A stretch of DNA of 64,000 nt from the NCBI GenBank assembly GCA_049974865.1, contig JBNGCX010000001.1, positions 58,010-122,009 on the forward strand. The letters run 5' to 3'. Below the pieces are notes generated by a model that saw nothing but the letters and a program-made list of their open reading frames with translations, did no database searches and was not told where the DNA came from. This document shows positions 51,143 to 62,050 of this stretch, one piece after another. The DNA is from JAGSOU01 sp049974865. Its GTDB lineage: Bacteria > Pseudomonadota > Alphaproteobacteria > Rhodobacterales > Rhodobacteraceae. Each line of letters starts with the position of its first letter. Within the stretch, counting starts at the first letter, position 1. The position numbers were made by a program, and so were the translations under genes.

Positions 51143-53512
51143 TTGGGCAAGTGCGTCATCTGGTTCGAAGAGCTCGGACGGGGCGATGTCGCCATCGTCG
51201 GGGGCAAGAACGCCTCGCTGGGCGAAATGGTGCAGACGCTGGGCGCGAAGGGAATCCGGGTCCCGATCGGCTTTGCCACCAGCGCCGACGCCTATCGCGC
51301 CTTCATCGCCGAGAATGAGCTGGAGGGCCGCATCGGCGCGGTGCTTAAGGCGCTGGCCGAGGGCAAGCTGCCGCTCGCGGAGGCGGGCAAGCAGATCCGC
51401 GCCATGATCCGCCAGGGCGACTGGCCCAAGGGCCTGCGCGAGGAGATCCGCACCGCCTATACCGAGATGGCCAGCCGCCTGGGCGAGATGCGCCCCTCGG
51501 TCGCCGTGCGCTCCTCGGCCACGGCCGAGGACCTGCCCGACGCCAGCTTCGCCGGACAACAGGAAACTTACCTGAACGTGGTGGGCGAGGCCGACCTGCT
51601 GGACGCCTGCCGGCGCTGCTATGCCTCGCTGTTCACCGACCGGGCGATCACCTACCGCCAGCTCAAGGGCTTCGACCACATGCAGGTGGCGCTGTCGGTG
51701 GGCGTGCAGCAGATGGTGCGCGCCGATATCGGCGGCTCCGGCGTGATGTTCTCGATCGACACGGAATCGGGCTTCGACAAGGTGGTGCTGATCAACGCGG
51801 CCTGGGGGCTGGGCGAGAACGTGGTGCAGGGCGCGGTGAACCCGGATGAATACCAGGTCTACAAGCCCTTCCTCGACCGCCCCGGCCTGACGCCCATCGT
51901 GGAGAAGACCCTGGGCGCCAAGGAAAAGAAAATGATCTATGCCGGCGATGGCGCCCAGACGCGCAACGTGCCGACGTCGAAGGCCGAGCGCGCGGCCTTC
52001 GTGCTGGCCGGCGACGAGATCCTGGAACTCGCCCGCATGGCCTGCACCATCGAGGATCACTACGGCCAACCGATGGACATGGAATGGGCCAAGGACGGCG
52101 AGACGGGGCTGCTCTATATCGTGCAGGCCCGGCCCGAGACGGTGCAGTCGCGCCTCGGCGCGTCGGCGATGAAATCCTACACGGTGAAGGAGGCGGGCCG
52201 GACCCTGCTGACCGGGCTCAGCGTCGGCAACGCGGTGGCGGCGGGGCAGGTCTGCCTGATCGAGCATGCCCGCGACATCGACCGTTTCGTCGACGGCGCG
52301 ATCCTGGTGACCTCGACCACCGACCCCGACTGGGTGCCGATCATGAAGCGCGCTTCGGCCATCATCACCGACCATGGCGGGCGCACCAGCCATGCCGCCA
52401 TCGTCAGCCGCGAGCTGGGCCTTCCGGCCATCGTGGGCACCGGCGACGCCACCCGTGTGCTGCACGACGAACAGGAGGTGACCGTTTCCTGCGCCGAGGG
52501 CGAGACCGGCTATATCTACGAGGGGTTGGCCGATTACGAGGTCGAGGAGATCGCGCTGGGCGACGTGCCCGAGACCGGCACGAAGATCATGCTGAACATG
52601 GCCAACCCGGCGGCCGCGGCGCGCTGGTGGCGGCTGCCGGCCGAGGGTGTGGGGCTGGCGCGGATGGAATTCGTGGTCAACAACGCCATCAAGGTGCACC
52701 CGCTGGCGCTGACCCGGTTCGACCAGCTGAAGGACGAGGCCGCCCGGGCCGAGATCGAGGCGCTGACCGCGGGCTATGACAGCAAGCCAGAGTTCTTCGT
52801 CGACCGGCTGGCGCAGGGCCTATCGCGGATCGCGGCGGTCTGCCACCCGCACCCGATGATCCTTCGGATGAGCGATTTCAAGACCAACGAATATGCCGAC
52901 CTGCTGGGCGGTCGCCAGTTCGAGCCGAACGAGGAAAACCCGATGATCGGGTTCCGCGGCGCTTCGCGCTACTATTCGCCGGCCTACCGGGATGGCTTCG
53001 CGCTGGAATGCCGCGCGGTGAAGCGCCTGCGCGAGGAGATGGGCTTTGACAACGTGGTGGTGATGATCCCCTTCTGCCGCACGCCGGAAGAGGCCGACCG
53101 CGTGCTCGAGGTGATGGCCGAGAACGGCCTGAAGCGCGGCGAGAACGGCCTTGAGGTCTACGTGATGTGCGAGATTCCCTCCAACGTCATCCTGGCCGAG
53201 GAATTCGCCAAACGCTTCGACGGGTTCTCCATCGGTTCGAACGACCTGACCCAGCTCACGCTGGGCGTGGACCGCGACTCGGGCGAACTGGCCGAACTCT
53301 TCGACGAGAGTAACCCGGCGGTGCTGTGGATGATCCGCGAGGTGATCGCGCGGGCCCACAAGGCCGGGGCCAAGGTCGGCCTCTGCGGGCAGGCGCCCAG
53401 CAACAACCCCGCCTTCGCGCGGCACCTGGTGGAGGCGGGGATCGACACGATCTCGGTCACGCCGGACAGTTTCATGGCCGTTAAACGGCATGTGGCGGAG
53501 GCGGAAGGGTAG
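51143..53512 (+). CDS. ppsA: Phosphoenolpyruvate synthase, TTG start
   Basis: A 789-residue PEP synthase (pyruvate, water dikinase). The N-terminal ATP-binding domain has GGKNASLGEMV and VRSSATAEDLPDASFAGQQE. The phospho-histidine is His417 in TDHGGRTSHAAIVSRELG, and the catalytic Cys near 748 is in GLCGQAPSNNP. It converts pyruvate and ATP to PEP, AMP and phosphate. The start is a TTG at 51143, five bases after GGAGG; the first residues LGKCVIWFEELG match the family N-terminus and no ATG or GTG fits. First gene of the plus-strand carbon operon behind the FNR box. Confidence 0.95.
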   Translation: MGKCVIWFEELGRGDVAIVGGKNASLGEMVQTLGAKGIRVPIGFATSADAYRAFIAENELEGRIGAVLKALAEGKLPLAEAGKQIRAMIRQGDWPKGLREEIRTAYTEMASRLGEMRPSVAVRSSATAEDLPDASFAGQQETYLNVVGEADLLDACRRCYASLFTDRAITYRQLKGFDHMQVALSVGVQQMVRADIGGSGVMFSIDTESGFDKVVLINAAWGLGENVVQGAVNPDEYQVYKPFLDRPGLTPIVEKTLGAKEKKMIYAGDGAQTRNVPTSKAERAAFVLAGDEILELARMACTIEDHYGQPMDMEWAKDGETGLLYIVQARPETVQSRLGASAMKSYTVKEAGRTLLTGLSVGNAVAAGQVCLIEHARDIDRFVDGAILVTSTTDPDWVPIMKRASAIITDHGGRTSHAAIVSRELGLPAIVGTGDATRVLHDEQEVTVSCAEGETGYIYEGLADYEVEEIALGDVPETGTKIMLNMANPAAAARWWRLPAEGVGLARMEFVVNNAIKVHPLALTRFDQLKDEAARAEIEALTAGYDSKPEFFVDRLAQGLSRIAAVCHPHPMILRMSDFKTNEYADLLGGRQFEPNEENPMIGFRGASRYYSPAYRDGFALECRAVKRLREEMGFDNVVVMIPFCRTPEEADRVLEVMAENGLKRGENGLEVYVMCEIPSNVILAEEFAKRFDGFSIGSNDLTQLTLGVDRDSGELAELFDESNPAVLWMIREVIARAHKAGAKVGLCGQAPSNNPAFARHLVEAGIDTISVTPDSFMAVKRHVAEAEG

Positions 53513-53553
53513 CCGAGCCACAGTCGGGCCAAAAGTCATTGGGAGGAGCAAGA

Positions 53554-55295
<1,742 letters not shown>

Positions 55296-55299
<4 letters not shown>

Positions 55300-57290
55300 C
55301 CGGCGACAAACCCCACCTGACCCGCGCGCATGTGCTCGACCTGCTCAAGGGCATGATCCGCATCCGCAAGTTCGAGGACAAATGCGCCGAGCTTTACACG
55401 CAGGAGAAAATCCGCGGCTTCCTGCATCTCTATGACGGCGAGGAGGCTATCGCGACCGGGGTGATCCCGGTGCTGGCCGAAAGCGACCGGATCGTCGCCA
55501 CCTACCGCGAGCACGGCCATGCGCTGGCCCGCGGCGTGCCCATGCCCAAGGTCATGGCCGAGATGTATGGCAAGGCCACCGGCGCCTCGGGCGGGCGGGG
55601 CGGCTCGATGCACATCTTCGACGCCGATCTGAACTTCTACGGCGGCAACGCCATCGTGGGCGGCGGGCTGCCGCTGGCCACGGGGCTGGCGCTGGCCGAC
55701 AAGATGCGCGGCGCCCCGCATGTCACCGTCTGCTTCTTCGGCGAGGGTGCGGTGGCGGAGGGCGAGTTCCACGAGGCGATGAACCTCGCCAAGCTGTGGA
55801 AGCTGCCGGTGCTCTTCATCTGTGAGAACAACGGCTACGCCATGGGCTCGGCGCTGGCCCGAACCGAAAGCCAGACCGAGATCCGCGCCAAGGCCGAAAG
55901 CTACGGCATCGACGCGCATCAGGTGGACGGCATGGACGTGGTCGCGGTCGAGGTCGCCGCGCGCAGGGCGCTGGAGGCGGTGCGCGAGAACGGCCAGCCG
56001 CAGTTCCTGGAATGCCTGACCTACCGTTTCCGGGCGCATTCGATGTTCGACGCCCAGCTCTACCGCGACAAGGACGAGGTGGCGGACTGGCGCAAGCGCG
56101 GCCCGATCGTGAAATTCCAGGGTTGGCTTCTGGAAAACGGGCTGGTGCACGAGGCCGATATCGACGCCATCGAGGACGCGGTCGAGGCCGAGATCGCCGA
56201 GGCCGTGGCGTTCGCGGAAGAGAGTCCGTGGGAGCCGGTCGAGACTCTGACCCAGCACGTCACGTCCGAAGACCGCCCCGCGCCGCCCCCGCCCACCGAA
56301 CCCTCGGCCGAGAAGGTCACCATGACCTATCGCGAGGCGATGAAGCAGGCGATCCGCGAGGCGATGCACCGCGACGAGCGCGTCTTCCTGATGGGCGAGG
56401 ACGTGGGCGCCTATGGTGGCTGCTACGCGGTCTCCAAGGGGCTGATGGCCGAGTTCGGCGAGGACCGCATCCGCGACACACCGCTGTCCGAATCCGGTTT
56501 CACGGGGGCGGGGATCGGCGCCGCCGCGGGCGGGATGCGCCCGATCATCGAGGTGATGACGGTGAATTTCAGCCTGCTGGCGCTGGACCAGATCATGAAT
56601 ACCGCCGCCACCATCCGCCACATGTCGGGCGGGCAGTTCGGCGTTCCTTGCGTGATCCGCATGGCCACCGGCGCGGGCAAGCAGCTGGCCGCGCAGCACT
56701 CGCACAGCCTGGAGGGGTGGTATGCCCACATTCCCGGGCTGCGCGTGCTGGCCCCCGCGACGCTGGAGGACGCGCGCGGCATGCTCTGGACCGCGTTGCA
56801 GGATCCCGACCCGGTGCTGATCTTCGAAAACGCGCTGCTCTACAATTACGAGGGCGAGATCGCGGCCAATGCCGGGGCGGTGGATATCGACAAGGCCGCG
56901 GTGCGACGCGCGGGCAGCGACCTGACGCTGATCACCTATGGCGGCTCGCTCTACAAGACGCTGGAGGCGGCGGAGGAACTGGCGAAGGAGGGCATCGAGG
57001 CCGAGGTGATCGACCTGCGAACCCTGCGCCCGCTGGATGACGCCACGATCATGGCCTCGGTCGGCCGCACCCGCCGCGCGGTGATCGTCGACGAGGGCTG
57101 GCGCTCGGGCTCGATCTCGGCCGAGATTTCGGCGCGGATCACCGAACAGGTGTTCTGGACGCTGGACGCGCCCATCGGCCGGGTCTGCTCGGCCGAGGTG
57201 CCGATCCCCTATCCCAAGCATCTCGAGGACGCGGCCATCCCGCAGGTGCCGCGCATCGTGGCGGCGGCCAAGGCCGTGATGGGGAGGTAG
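55296..57290 (+). CDS. Pyruvate dehydrogenase E1, alpha and beta fused
   Basis: A 664-residue fusion. Residues 1-330 are E1-alpha: RKFEDKCAELYTQEKIRGFLHL, thiamine-diphosphate motif FFGEGAVAEGEF...ENN (GEG for the usual GDG) and YRFRAHSMFD. After a short Pro-rich linker, residues about 340-664 are E1-beta: MTYREAMKQAIREAMHRDER, LMGEDVGAYGG, and EVIDLRTLRPLDDATI. Most organisms carry these as separate genes. It oxidatively decarboxylates a 2-oxoacid, probably pyruvate, and passes the acyl group to the E2 encoded 2 bp downstream. Acetoin or branched-chain oxoacid specificity cannot be ruled out. Confidence 0.93.
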
Positions 57291-57292
57291 CG

Positions 57293-58471
57293 ATGGGCGT
57301 TTTCCGGATGCCCTCGCTGGGGGCCGACATGGAGGCGGGGACGCTGGTCGAATGGCTGGTGCAGCCCGGCGACCAGGTAAGGCGCGGCGACGTGGTGGCC
57401 GTGGTGGAAACCCAGAAGGGCGCGATCGAGATCGAGATATTCGAGGAAGGCGAGGTCGCGCGGCTTGACGCGGCGCTGGGCCAGAAGCTGCCCGTGGGCG
57501 CGCCGCTGGCCCTGATCCGCGGCGAGGGAGAGGAGGCGCCGGCCGAGCACCCCGCGCCTGCGCCAGAACCCGACGAGGCGGCGGCGCCCGCGCCCGAGGC
57601 CGCGGCGGAAGCGGCGAAACCCGCGCCGGCACCCGCCGCCACCCCCGAGGACGTGATCCCGGCCTCGCCCGCGGCCCGGCACGAGGCGCGCGAGAGGGGG
57701 ATCGACCTTGCCACCCTCACTGGCACCGGGCCCGGCGGCGCCGTCGTGCTGGCCGATCTCGACCGCGCCAGGCCGCGCCCCGCGCCGCAGGCCGCCGACC
57801 GCAAGCAGATGCTGGCCGAGATGCGCAAGGCCATCGCCGCGGCGATGTCGAAATCCAAGCGCGAGATCCCGCATTACTACCTGTTCCACAGGATCGACCT
57901 GCAGGCGGCCACCGACTGGCTGGCCGCCTCCAATGCCGAGCGTGCGCCGGAGGACCGGCTGCTGATGGGGGCGCTTCTGCTGAAGGCCACGGCCCTGGCC
58001 GCCGCCAAATCCAAGGCGGTGAACGGGCATTTCACGGACGGGTTCAGCGCCTCGAAAGAGGTCCATGCCGGCTTTGCCGTGGCGCTGCGCGGCGGCGGGC
58101 TGGTCGCGCCGGCAATACGCGACACCGACAAGCTGTCCCTCGACGAGACCATGGCGGCGATGCGCGACGTGATCGCCCGCGCCCGTGCCGGGCGGCTGCG
58201 CAGTTCGGAAATGACCGATGGCACCATCACCGTCTCCAGCCTCGGCGAGAACGGCGTCGACGCGATGGCGGGCATCATCTATCCGCCGCAGGTGGCGCTG
58301 GTGACCTTCGGCACGCCGCGCCAGGAGCCGGCGGTGATCGGCGGGCAGGTCGTGCCCCGCACCACGGTCACCGCCTCGCTGGCCGCCGACCACCGTGCCA
58401 GCGACGGGCGGCTGGGCGCCAAGTTCCTGTCCGAGATCGAAACCCTTCTGCAAACCCCGGAGGCCCTATGA
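57293..58471 (+). CDS. Dihydrolipoamide acyltransferase (E2)
   Basis: A 392-residue E2. One lipoyl domain (lipoyl Lys42 in VVETQKGAIEIE), an Ala/Pro/Glu linker, a peripheral subunit-binding domain near 118-155 (SPAARHEARERGIDLATLTG), and a catalytic domain ending in DHRASDGRLGAKFL, with the active-site His and Asp. It is shorter than housekeeping E2 proteins with two or three lipoyl domains. No E3 gene is in the cluster. The ACP start overlaps its stop by 4 bp. Confidence 0.94.
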   Translation: MGVFRMPSLGADMEAGTLVEWLVQPGDQVRRGDVVAVVETQKGAIEIEIFEEGEVARLDAALGQKLPVGAPLALIRGEGEEAPAEHPAPAPEPDEAAAPAPEAAAEAAKPAPAPAATPEDVIPASPAARHEARERGIDLATLTGTGPGGAVVLADLDRARPRPAPQAADRKQMLAEMRKAIAAAMSKSKREIPHYYLFHRIDLQAATDWLAASNAERAPEDRLLMGALLLKATALAAAKSKAVNGHFTDGFSASKEVHAGFAVALRGGGLVAPAIRDTDKLSLDETMAAMRDVIARARAGRLRSSEMTDGTITVSSLGENGVDAMAGIIYPPQVALVTFGTPRQEPAVIGGQVVPRTTVTASLAADHRASDGRLGAKFLSEIETLLQTPEAL

Positions 58472-58716
58472 CCCCTGACGACATCCGCAAAGCCTTTATC
58501 GAGGAGCTGGTCAATGTCGCGCCCGACATCGACCCCGACACGGTGGAAGGCGACGAGCACCTGCAGGACGACCTGGAGCTTGATTCGATGGACATCCTCA
58601 ACCTGGTGGCCGCCATTCACAAGCGGCTGGGCGTCTCCATCGCCGAGGAGGACTATCCGAAGATCGAGACCCCGGACAAGGCCGTGGCCTACCTGGCTGA
58701 GAGGCTGGGCGCCTGA
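58468..58716 (+). CDS. Acyl carrier protein
   Basis: An 82-residue acyl carrier protein. The phosphopantetheine serine is Ser40 in LELDSMDILNLVAAI, and the helices and acidic character are typical. It overlaps the E2 gene by 4 bp. This is not the fatty-acid synthesis context (no fabD/G/F nearby), so it is a specialised carrier, perhaps taking the acyl group from the E2 (inference). Confidence 0.93.
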   Translation: MTPDDIRKAFIEELVNVAPDIDPDTVEGDEHLQDDLELDSMDILNLVAAIHKRLGVSIAEEDYPKIETPDKAVAYLAERLGA

Positions 58717-58742
58717 AGCGATCGGCTTGCGGCGCCGGGCGT

Positions 58743-58755
58743 ATTTGAGTCAAAT
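58743..58755. promoter_or_regulatory. Palindrome upstream of the ion-channel gene
   Basis: ATTTGA-G-TCAAAT is a perfect 13-bp palindrome, 34 bp before the channel ATG. Its half-sites resemble FNR half-sites, but the spacing (one base, not four) does not fit FNR. Confidence 0.3.
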
Positions 58756-58788
58756 GGCCAAAAACGCAGGTCCGCAAGGGTTTAACGC

Positions 58789-59232
58789 ATGTTCTACCAG
58801 CTGTTCATCGGCACGGAGCTCATCCTGGTGACGGTCGTCATCGCCGCCGCGGGGTTCTGGGCGGCGGAAATGCTGGTCACGCTGACCGGCTTCTGGCTGA
58901 TCCGCCCGCCGCACGCGCTGAAACTGGCGCTTACGCTGTTGGTGACGGTGCTGATGGTGCTGGCGATCCTGACGCTGTCGGTCTGGGTCTGGGCGCTGGC
59001 CTTCATCTATTTGGGCGTGTTCGACGCGCTGGAGCCTGCGGCCTATTTTTCCATCGTCGCCTTCACCACGCTGGGCTTCGGCGACATCCTGCTGCCGCAG
59101 GAATGGCGCATCCTGGGCGGGCTGGCGGCCTCGAACGGGCTGCTGAACATGGGGCTTTACACCGCCATGCTGGTCGAGATCCTGCGCCGGGTCCGATCCG
59201 AGCAGGTCGAGGGCTACGTCGACGAGGGATGA
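58789..59232 (+). CDS. Two-helix potassium-type ion channel
   Basis: A 147-residue membrane protein. A long N-terminal hydrophobic region (about 5-30 and 43-70) precedes a pore loop with the selectivity motif FTTLGFGDILLP near 95-106 and a last helix (LAASNGLLNMGLYTAMLVEIL). TxGFGD is a potassium-channel filter variant. There is no cytosolic gating domain. It lies 72 bp after the ACP gene on the same strand and may be part of the same operon. Confidence 0.85.
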   Translation: MFYQLFIGTELILVTVVIAAAGFWAAEMLVTLTGFWLIRPPHALKLALTLLVTVLMVLAILTLSVWVWALAFIYLGVFDALEPAAYFSIVAFTTLGFGDILLPQEWRILGGLAASNGLLNMGLYTAMLVEILRRVRSEQVEGYVDEG

Positions 59233-59719
59233 CCCCGCGCCGGGGGCGGGAAAGCCGCCGCATCCGGCCCGTCGAATGGTTCGGCGAAATATAACGCTTG
59301 CAGTCCTCGGCGCGGCCTATATGTTTGACCATACATAACGAGAAGAGCCGCCGCGACCCGGCCGTTTTCCGCGCGTCCGGCCCTTTGTTGGCACCTGCGG
59401 CAATCGGCGCATGCACAGAGCCGCCGCAATGCGCTAGTTGCTCTTCCCGAAGATGCCGGGACAGCGTCTTCCCCGTTGTCCCGCGTCTGGCCGGACGCCA
59501 GCGATCCTACGGTGTTCCGGCTGCGGGGTGGAGTATAGCCGACTCCGCCTGACCCCGCCCCCTGCGGCTGGTTTCCAGCCGGTGCGCACTACCTCCCTGG
59601 TGCAGCCGGCAGCCGGTTTCATGCCGGTTTTGGGGCCATCGCAGGGGCGGGGCCCTATCCCGCCCGATGCCCGGTTCCACAGCCCCGCGCCAGCCGGTTT
59701 TCGCGAATATTCCTGCCGC
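59233..59719. other. Intergenic region of 487 bp, hairpin-rich
   Basis: No gene is supported on either strand. The region separates convergent units (channel, plus; ynjD, minus). A 7-bp hairpin CGGCTGG-TTT-CCAGCCG lies at 59575-59591, and CCGGTTT-type motifs recur at about 59612-59636 and 59692-59700. No T-run follows, so I do not call a terminator. Confidence 0.5.
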
Positions 59720-60367
59720 CTAGCCCATCGCCGCCAATTCGATCACGCGCCCCCCGGCGGCCTCGGCATCGGCGGCGTCGTGGGTGACCAGCAGGGTGGG
59801 CAGGCCCAGCGCGCGGGCGCGGCTGAAGACCAACTGGCGGATCTGCCCGCGCAGGGCGGCGTCGAGCCGCGAGAAGGGTTCGTCCAGCAACAGCGCGTGA
59901 GGTTCGGACAGCAGCATCCGCATCAGCGCCACCCGCGCCTTCTGCCCGCCCGACAGCGTGGCCGGGTCGCGCTCGGCAAAGCCAGCCAGCCCGATCTCGG
60001 CCAGCGCCTCTTCGACCCGGGCGCGCCGGGCGGCGCGGCCCTTGATGCGGGGGGCAAGGCCGAAGGCCAGGTTCGCCCCCACCGACAGGTGCGGGAACAG
60101 CAGGTCGTCCTGGAACAGGATGCCCACATGGCGCGCCTCGGGCGGCAGGGCGGTCAGGTCCTGCCCGTCGAGGCGAATGCCGCCCCGCAGGGCAAAGTCC
60201 GGCGCCAGCGTGCCGGTGATTGCCGCCAGCAGGGTGGATTTTCCCACGCCCGAGGGGCCCATCACCGTGACCACCTCGCCCGGCGCGATCCGCAGGTCGA
60301 CGGACACCAGCGGGGCATCGCCCCGCAGGATGGTCAGCTTGTCGAGGATCAGTCCGCTCTCGTTCAT
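59720..60367 (-). CDS. ynjD: ABC importer ATPase, YnjD family
   Basis: A 215-residue ATPase: Walker A GPSGVGKSTLL, Q-loop LFQDDLLFPHLS, LSGGQKARVALMRM, Walker B LLLDEPFSRLD, and the H-loop LVTHDAADAEA. Short, without a C-terminal regulatory domain, as in YnjD and ThiQ. The ATG overlaps the permease stop by 4 bp. Confidence 0.9.
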   Translation of the reverse strand: MNESGLILDKLTILRGDAPLVSVDLRIAPGEVVTVMGPSGVGKSTLLAAITGTLAPDFALRGGIRLDGQDLTALPPEARHVGILFQDDLLFPHLSVGANLAFGLAPRIKGRAARRARVEEALAEIGLAGFAERDPATLSGGQKARVALMRMLLSEPHALLLDEPFSRLDAALRGQIRQLVFSRARALGLPTLLVTHDAADAEAAGGRVIELAAMG

Positions 60368-62046
60368 CCCGCGCGCATCCCCCGCCTGTTGATCCAGACC
60401 AGCCGCGGTGCGGCGATGGCCAGTGCAAAGCCCAGGATCACCACGCCGGTCTGCGCGATGGCATATAGCCCGATCAGCCGCCGGTCCCCGCCCGAGGCCA
60501 GCGCCACGGCCTCGGTCGTCAGCGTCTGCACCCGCCCGCCGCCGATCAGCAGCGTGGGCAGGTATTGCCCCACCGACACGGCGAATCCCACCGCCGCCGC
60601 CGTCAGCACCGGGGCCAGCAGCATCGGCAGGCGCAGCGTCCAGAAGATCTGCGCGGGCCCCGCGCCCAGCGCCGCGGCCACCGTGGCCTGCCGGCTGTCC
60701 CAGTTTCGGAACGGATCGCCCAGAGACAGGAAGACGTAGGGCAACACGAAAACCAGATGCCCCAGCATCACCGCCCCGCGCCCCATGTCCGCCCCCGCCA
60801 TCAGCGCCAGCGTCTGCAGGCCGGGGAGAAATGCGATCTGGGGCACCAGCAGCGGCAGGTAGAGCAGCCACAGGCTGCGCGCGCCGGGGGTCAGGCCAAA
60901 TCGCTGCTCGGCCTGCAGGCAGGCCAGCGTCAGGCCGAGCGCCAGCGCGGTCGCGGCCCCGGCAATCAGGATGGTGTCCACGGTCGGGTCCAGCAGGGCG
61001 GGGCCGTGGCGCATCCAGGGCCGCAGGGTGAGGGTGTCGGGCAGGGCGTCGGGAAAGCCCCAGAACCCCGCCACCGACCACAGCGCCAGCCCCGCGAGCC
61101 CGGCCAGCACCAGCCCCGCCGACAGCCCGCCGAGGACCAGCGCCATGCGCCGCCCCAGCGCGTCGGCATGGTGGCGGCCGCCCTGCGCGATCCATGCACG
61201 GCCGAGGCAGGCCACGGCGATCTCGGCCCCGCGCCAGGCGATCAGCGCGCCGATCACCAGCGCCAGTTGCAGGGTCGCTCCGGCGGCGGCGGTGAAGCGC
61301 TGGGCGAGGTCGGGGTCGGTCATCCAGCGCACCACCTGCACCGCCAGCGGCGGCGGGGTGTTGGGCCCGAGGATCATCGCCACGTCCACCACCGACATGG
61401 AATAGGCCAGCACCGCGTAAACCGGCAGCCGGGTCTGGGCATAGACGCGGGGGAAGACCACCTTCAGCCAGCCGGTCAGCCGCCCGTAGCCGAGCGCCTG
61501 CGCCACGGCGATGCTCCGGTGCGGCTGAGCCTGGGGCAGGGCGGCCAGCGTCATCAGCAGAAGGAAGGGCATCTCCTTGATGACAAGGCCCAGTGTCATG
61601 GCCAGCCCCCACGGGTCCTGCACGATCAGCAGGTCGGGCGGGCGGGTCCAGCCCGTGGCCCAGGGCGAGACAATCCGCGCGATCCAGCCCGAGGGCGCGA
61701 TCAGGAAGGCGATGCCGAAGGCGGCGGCGGCATGGGGCACCGACAACAGCGGCGAAAGCAGCGATTCGAGCCAGCGGAAGGCGCGGGTGCCGTGCCAGCT
61801 GCCCACGATCAGCGCCGTCAGAAGCAGCGACAGGGCCGTGGCGGCAAGCCCCGTGCCCAGCGACAGCCCGACGGCCGGCCCCAGGCCCGGCCAGCCCAGC
61901 AGCGCCTCGATGGGCGCAAAACTGGGCGCGGTGCCGCCCAGCGCGGGAAAGATGCCGATGGCGGGCAGCAGCGTGCCCGCCAGCCCGGCCAGCACCGGGC
62001 CCAGCATCAGCGCCAGCGTCAGCGCGGGGGCGTAACGCAGGCGCAT
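60364..62046 (-). CDS. ynjC: ABC importer permease with two fused domains, YnjC family
   Basis: A 560-residue inner-membrane permease with about twelve helices in two permease units (roughly 50-270 and 300-550). EAA-like loops are VAQALGYGRLTGWLKVVFPR near 180 and VAAALGAGPAQIFWTLRLPM near 465. The fused layout and the pairing with a YnjB-type binding protein identify the YnjBCD system rather than ThiBPQ. Substrate not established for the family. Confidence 0.9.
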   Translation of the reverse strand: MRLRYAPALTLALMLGPVLAGLAGTLLPAIGIFPALGGTAPSFAPIEALLGWPGLGPAVGLSLGTGLAATALSLLLTALIVGSWHGTRAFRWLESLLSPLLSVPHAAAAFGIAFLIAPSGWIARIVSPWATGWTRPPDLLIVQDPWGLAMTLGLVIKEMPFLLLMTLAALPQAQPHRSIAVAQALGYGRLTGWLKVVFPRVYAQTRLPVYAVLAYSMSVVDVAMILGPNTPPPLAVQVVRWMTDPDLAQRFTAAAGATLQLALVIGALIAWRGAEIAVACLGRAWIAQGGRHHADALGRRMALVLGGLSAGLVLAGLAGLALWSVAGFWGFPDALPDTLTLRPWMRHGPALLDPTVDTILIAGAATALALGLTLACLQAEQRFGLTPGARSLWLLYLPLLVPQIAFLPGLQTLALMAGADMGRGAVMLGHLVFVLPYVFLSLGDPFRNWDSRQATVAAALGAGPAQIFWTLRLPMLLAPVLTAAAVGFAVSVGQYLPTLLIGGGRVQTLTTEAVALASGGDRRLIGLYAIAQTGVVILGFALAIAAPRLVWINRRGMRAG

Positions 62047-62050
62047 CAGG

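Noticed and set aside
58745..58753. TTGAGTCAA as a third FNR box in the island
   Set aside because: Only one base separates the half-sites, and the fifth half-site base differs.
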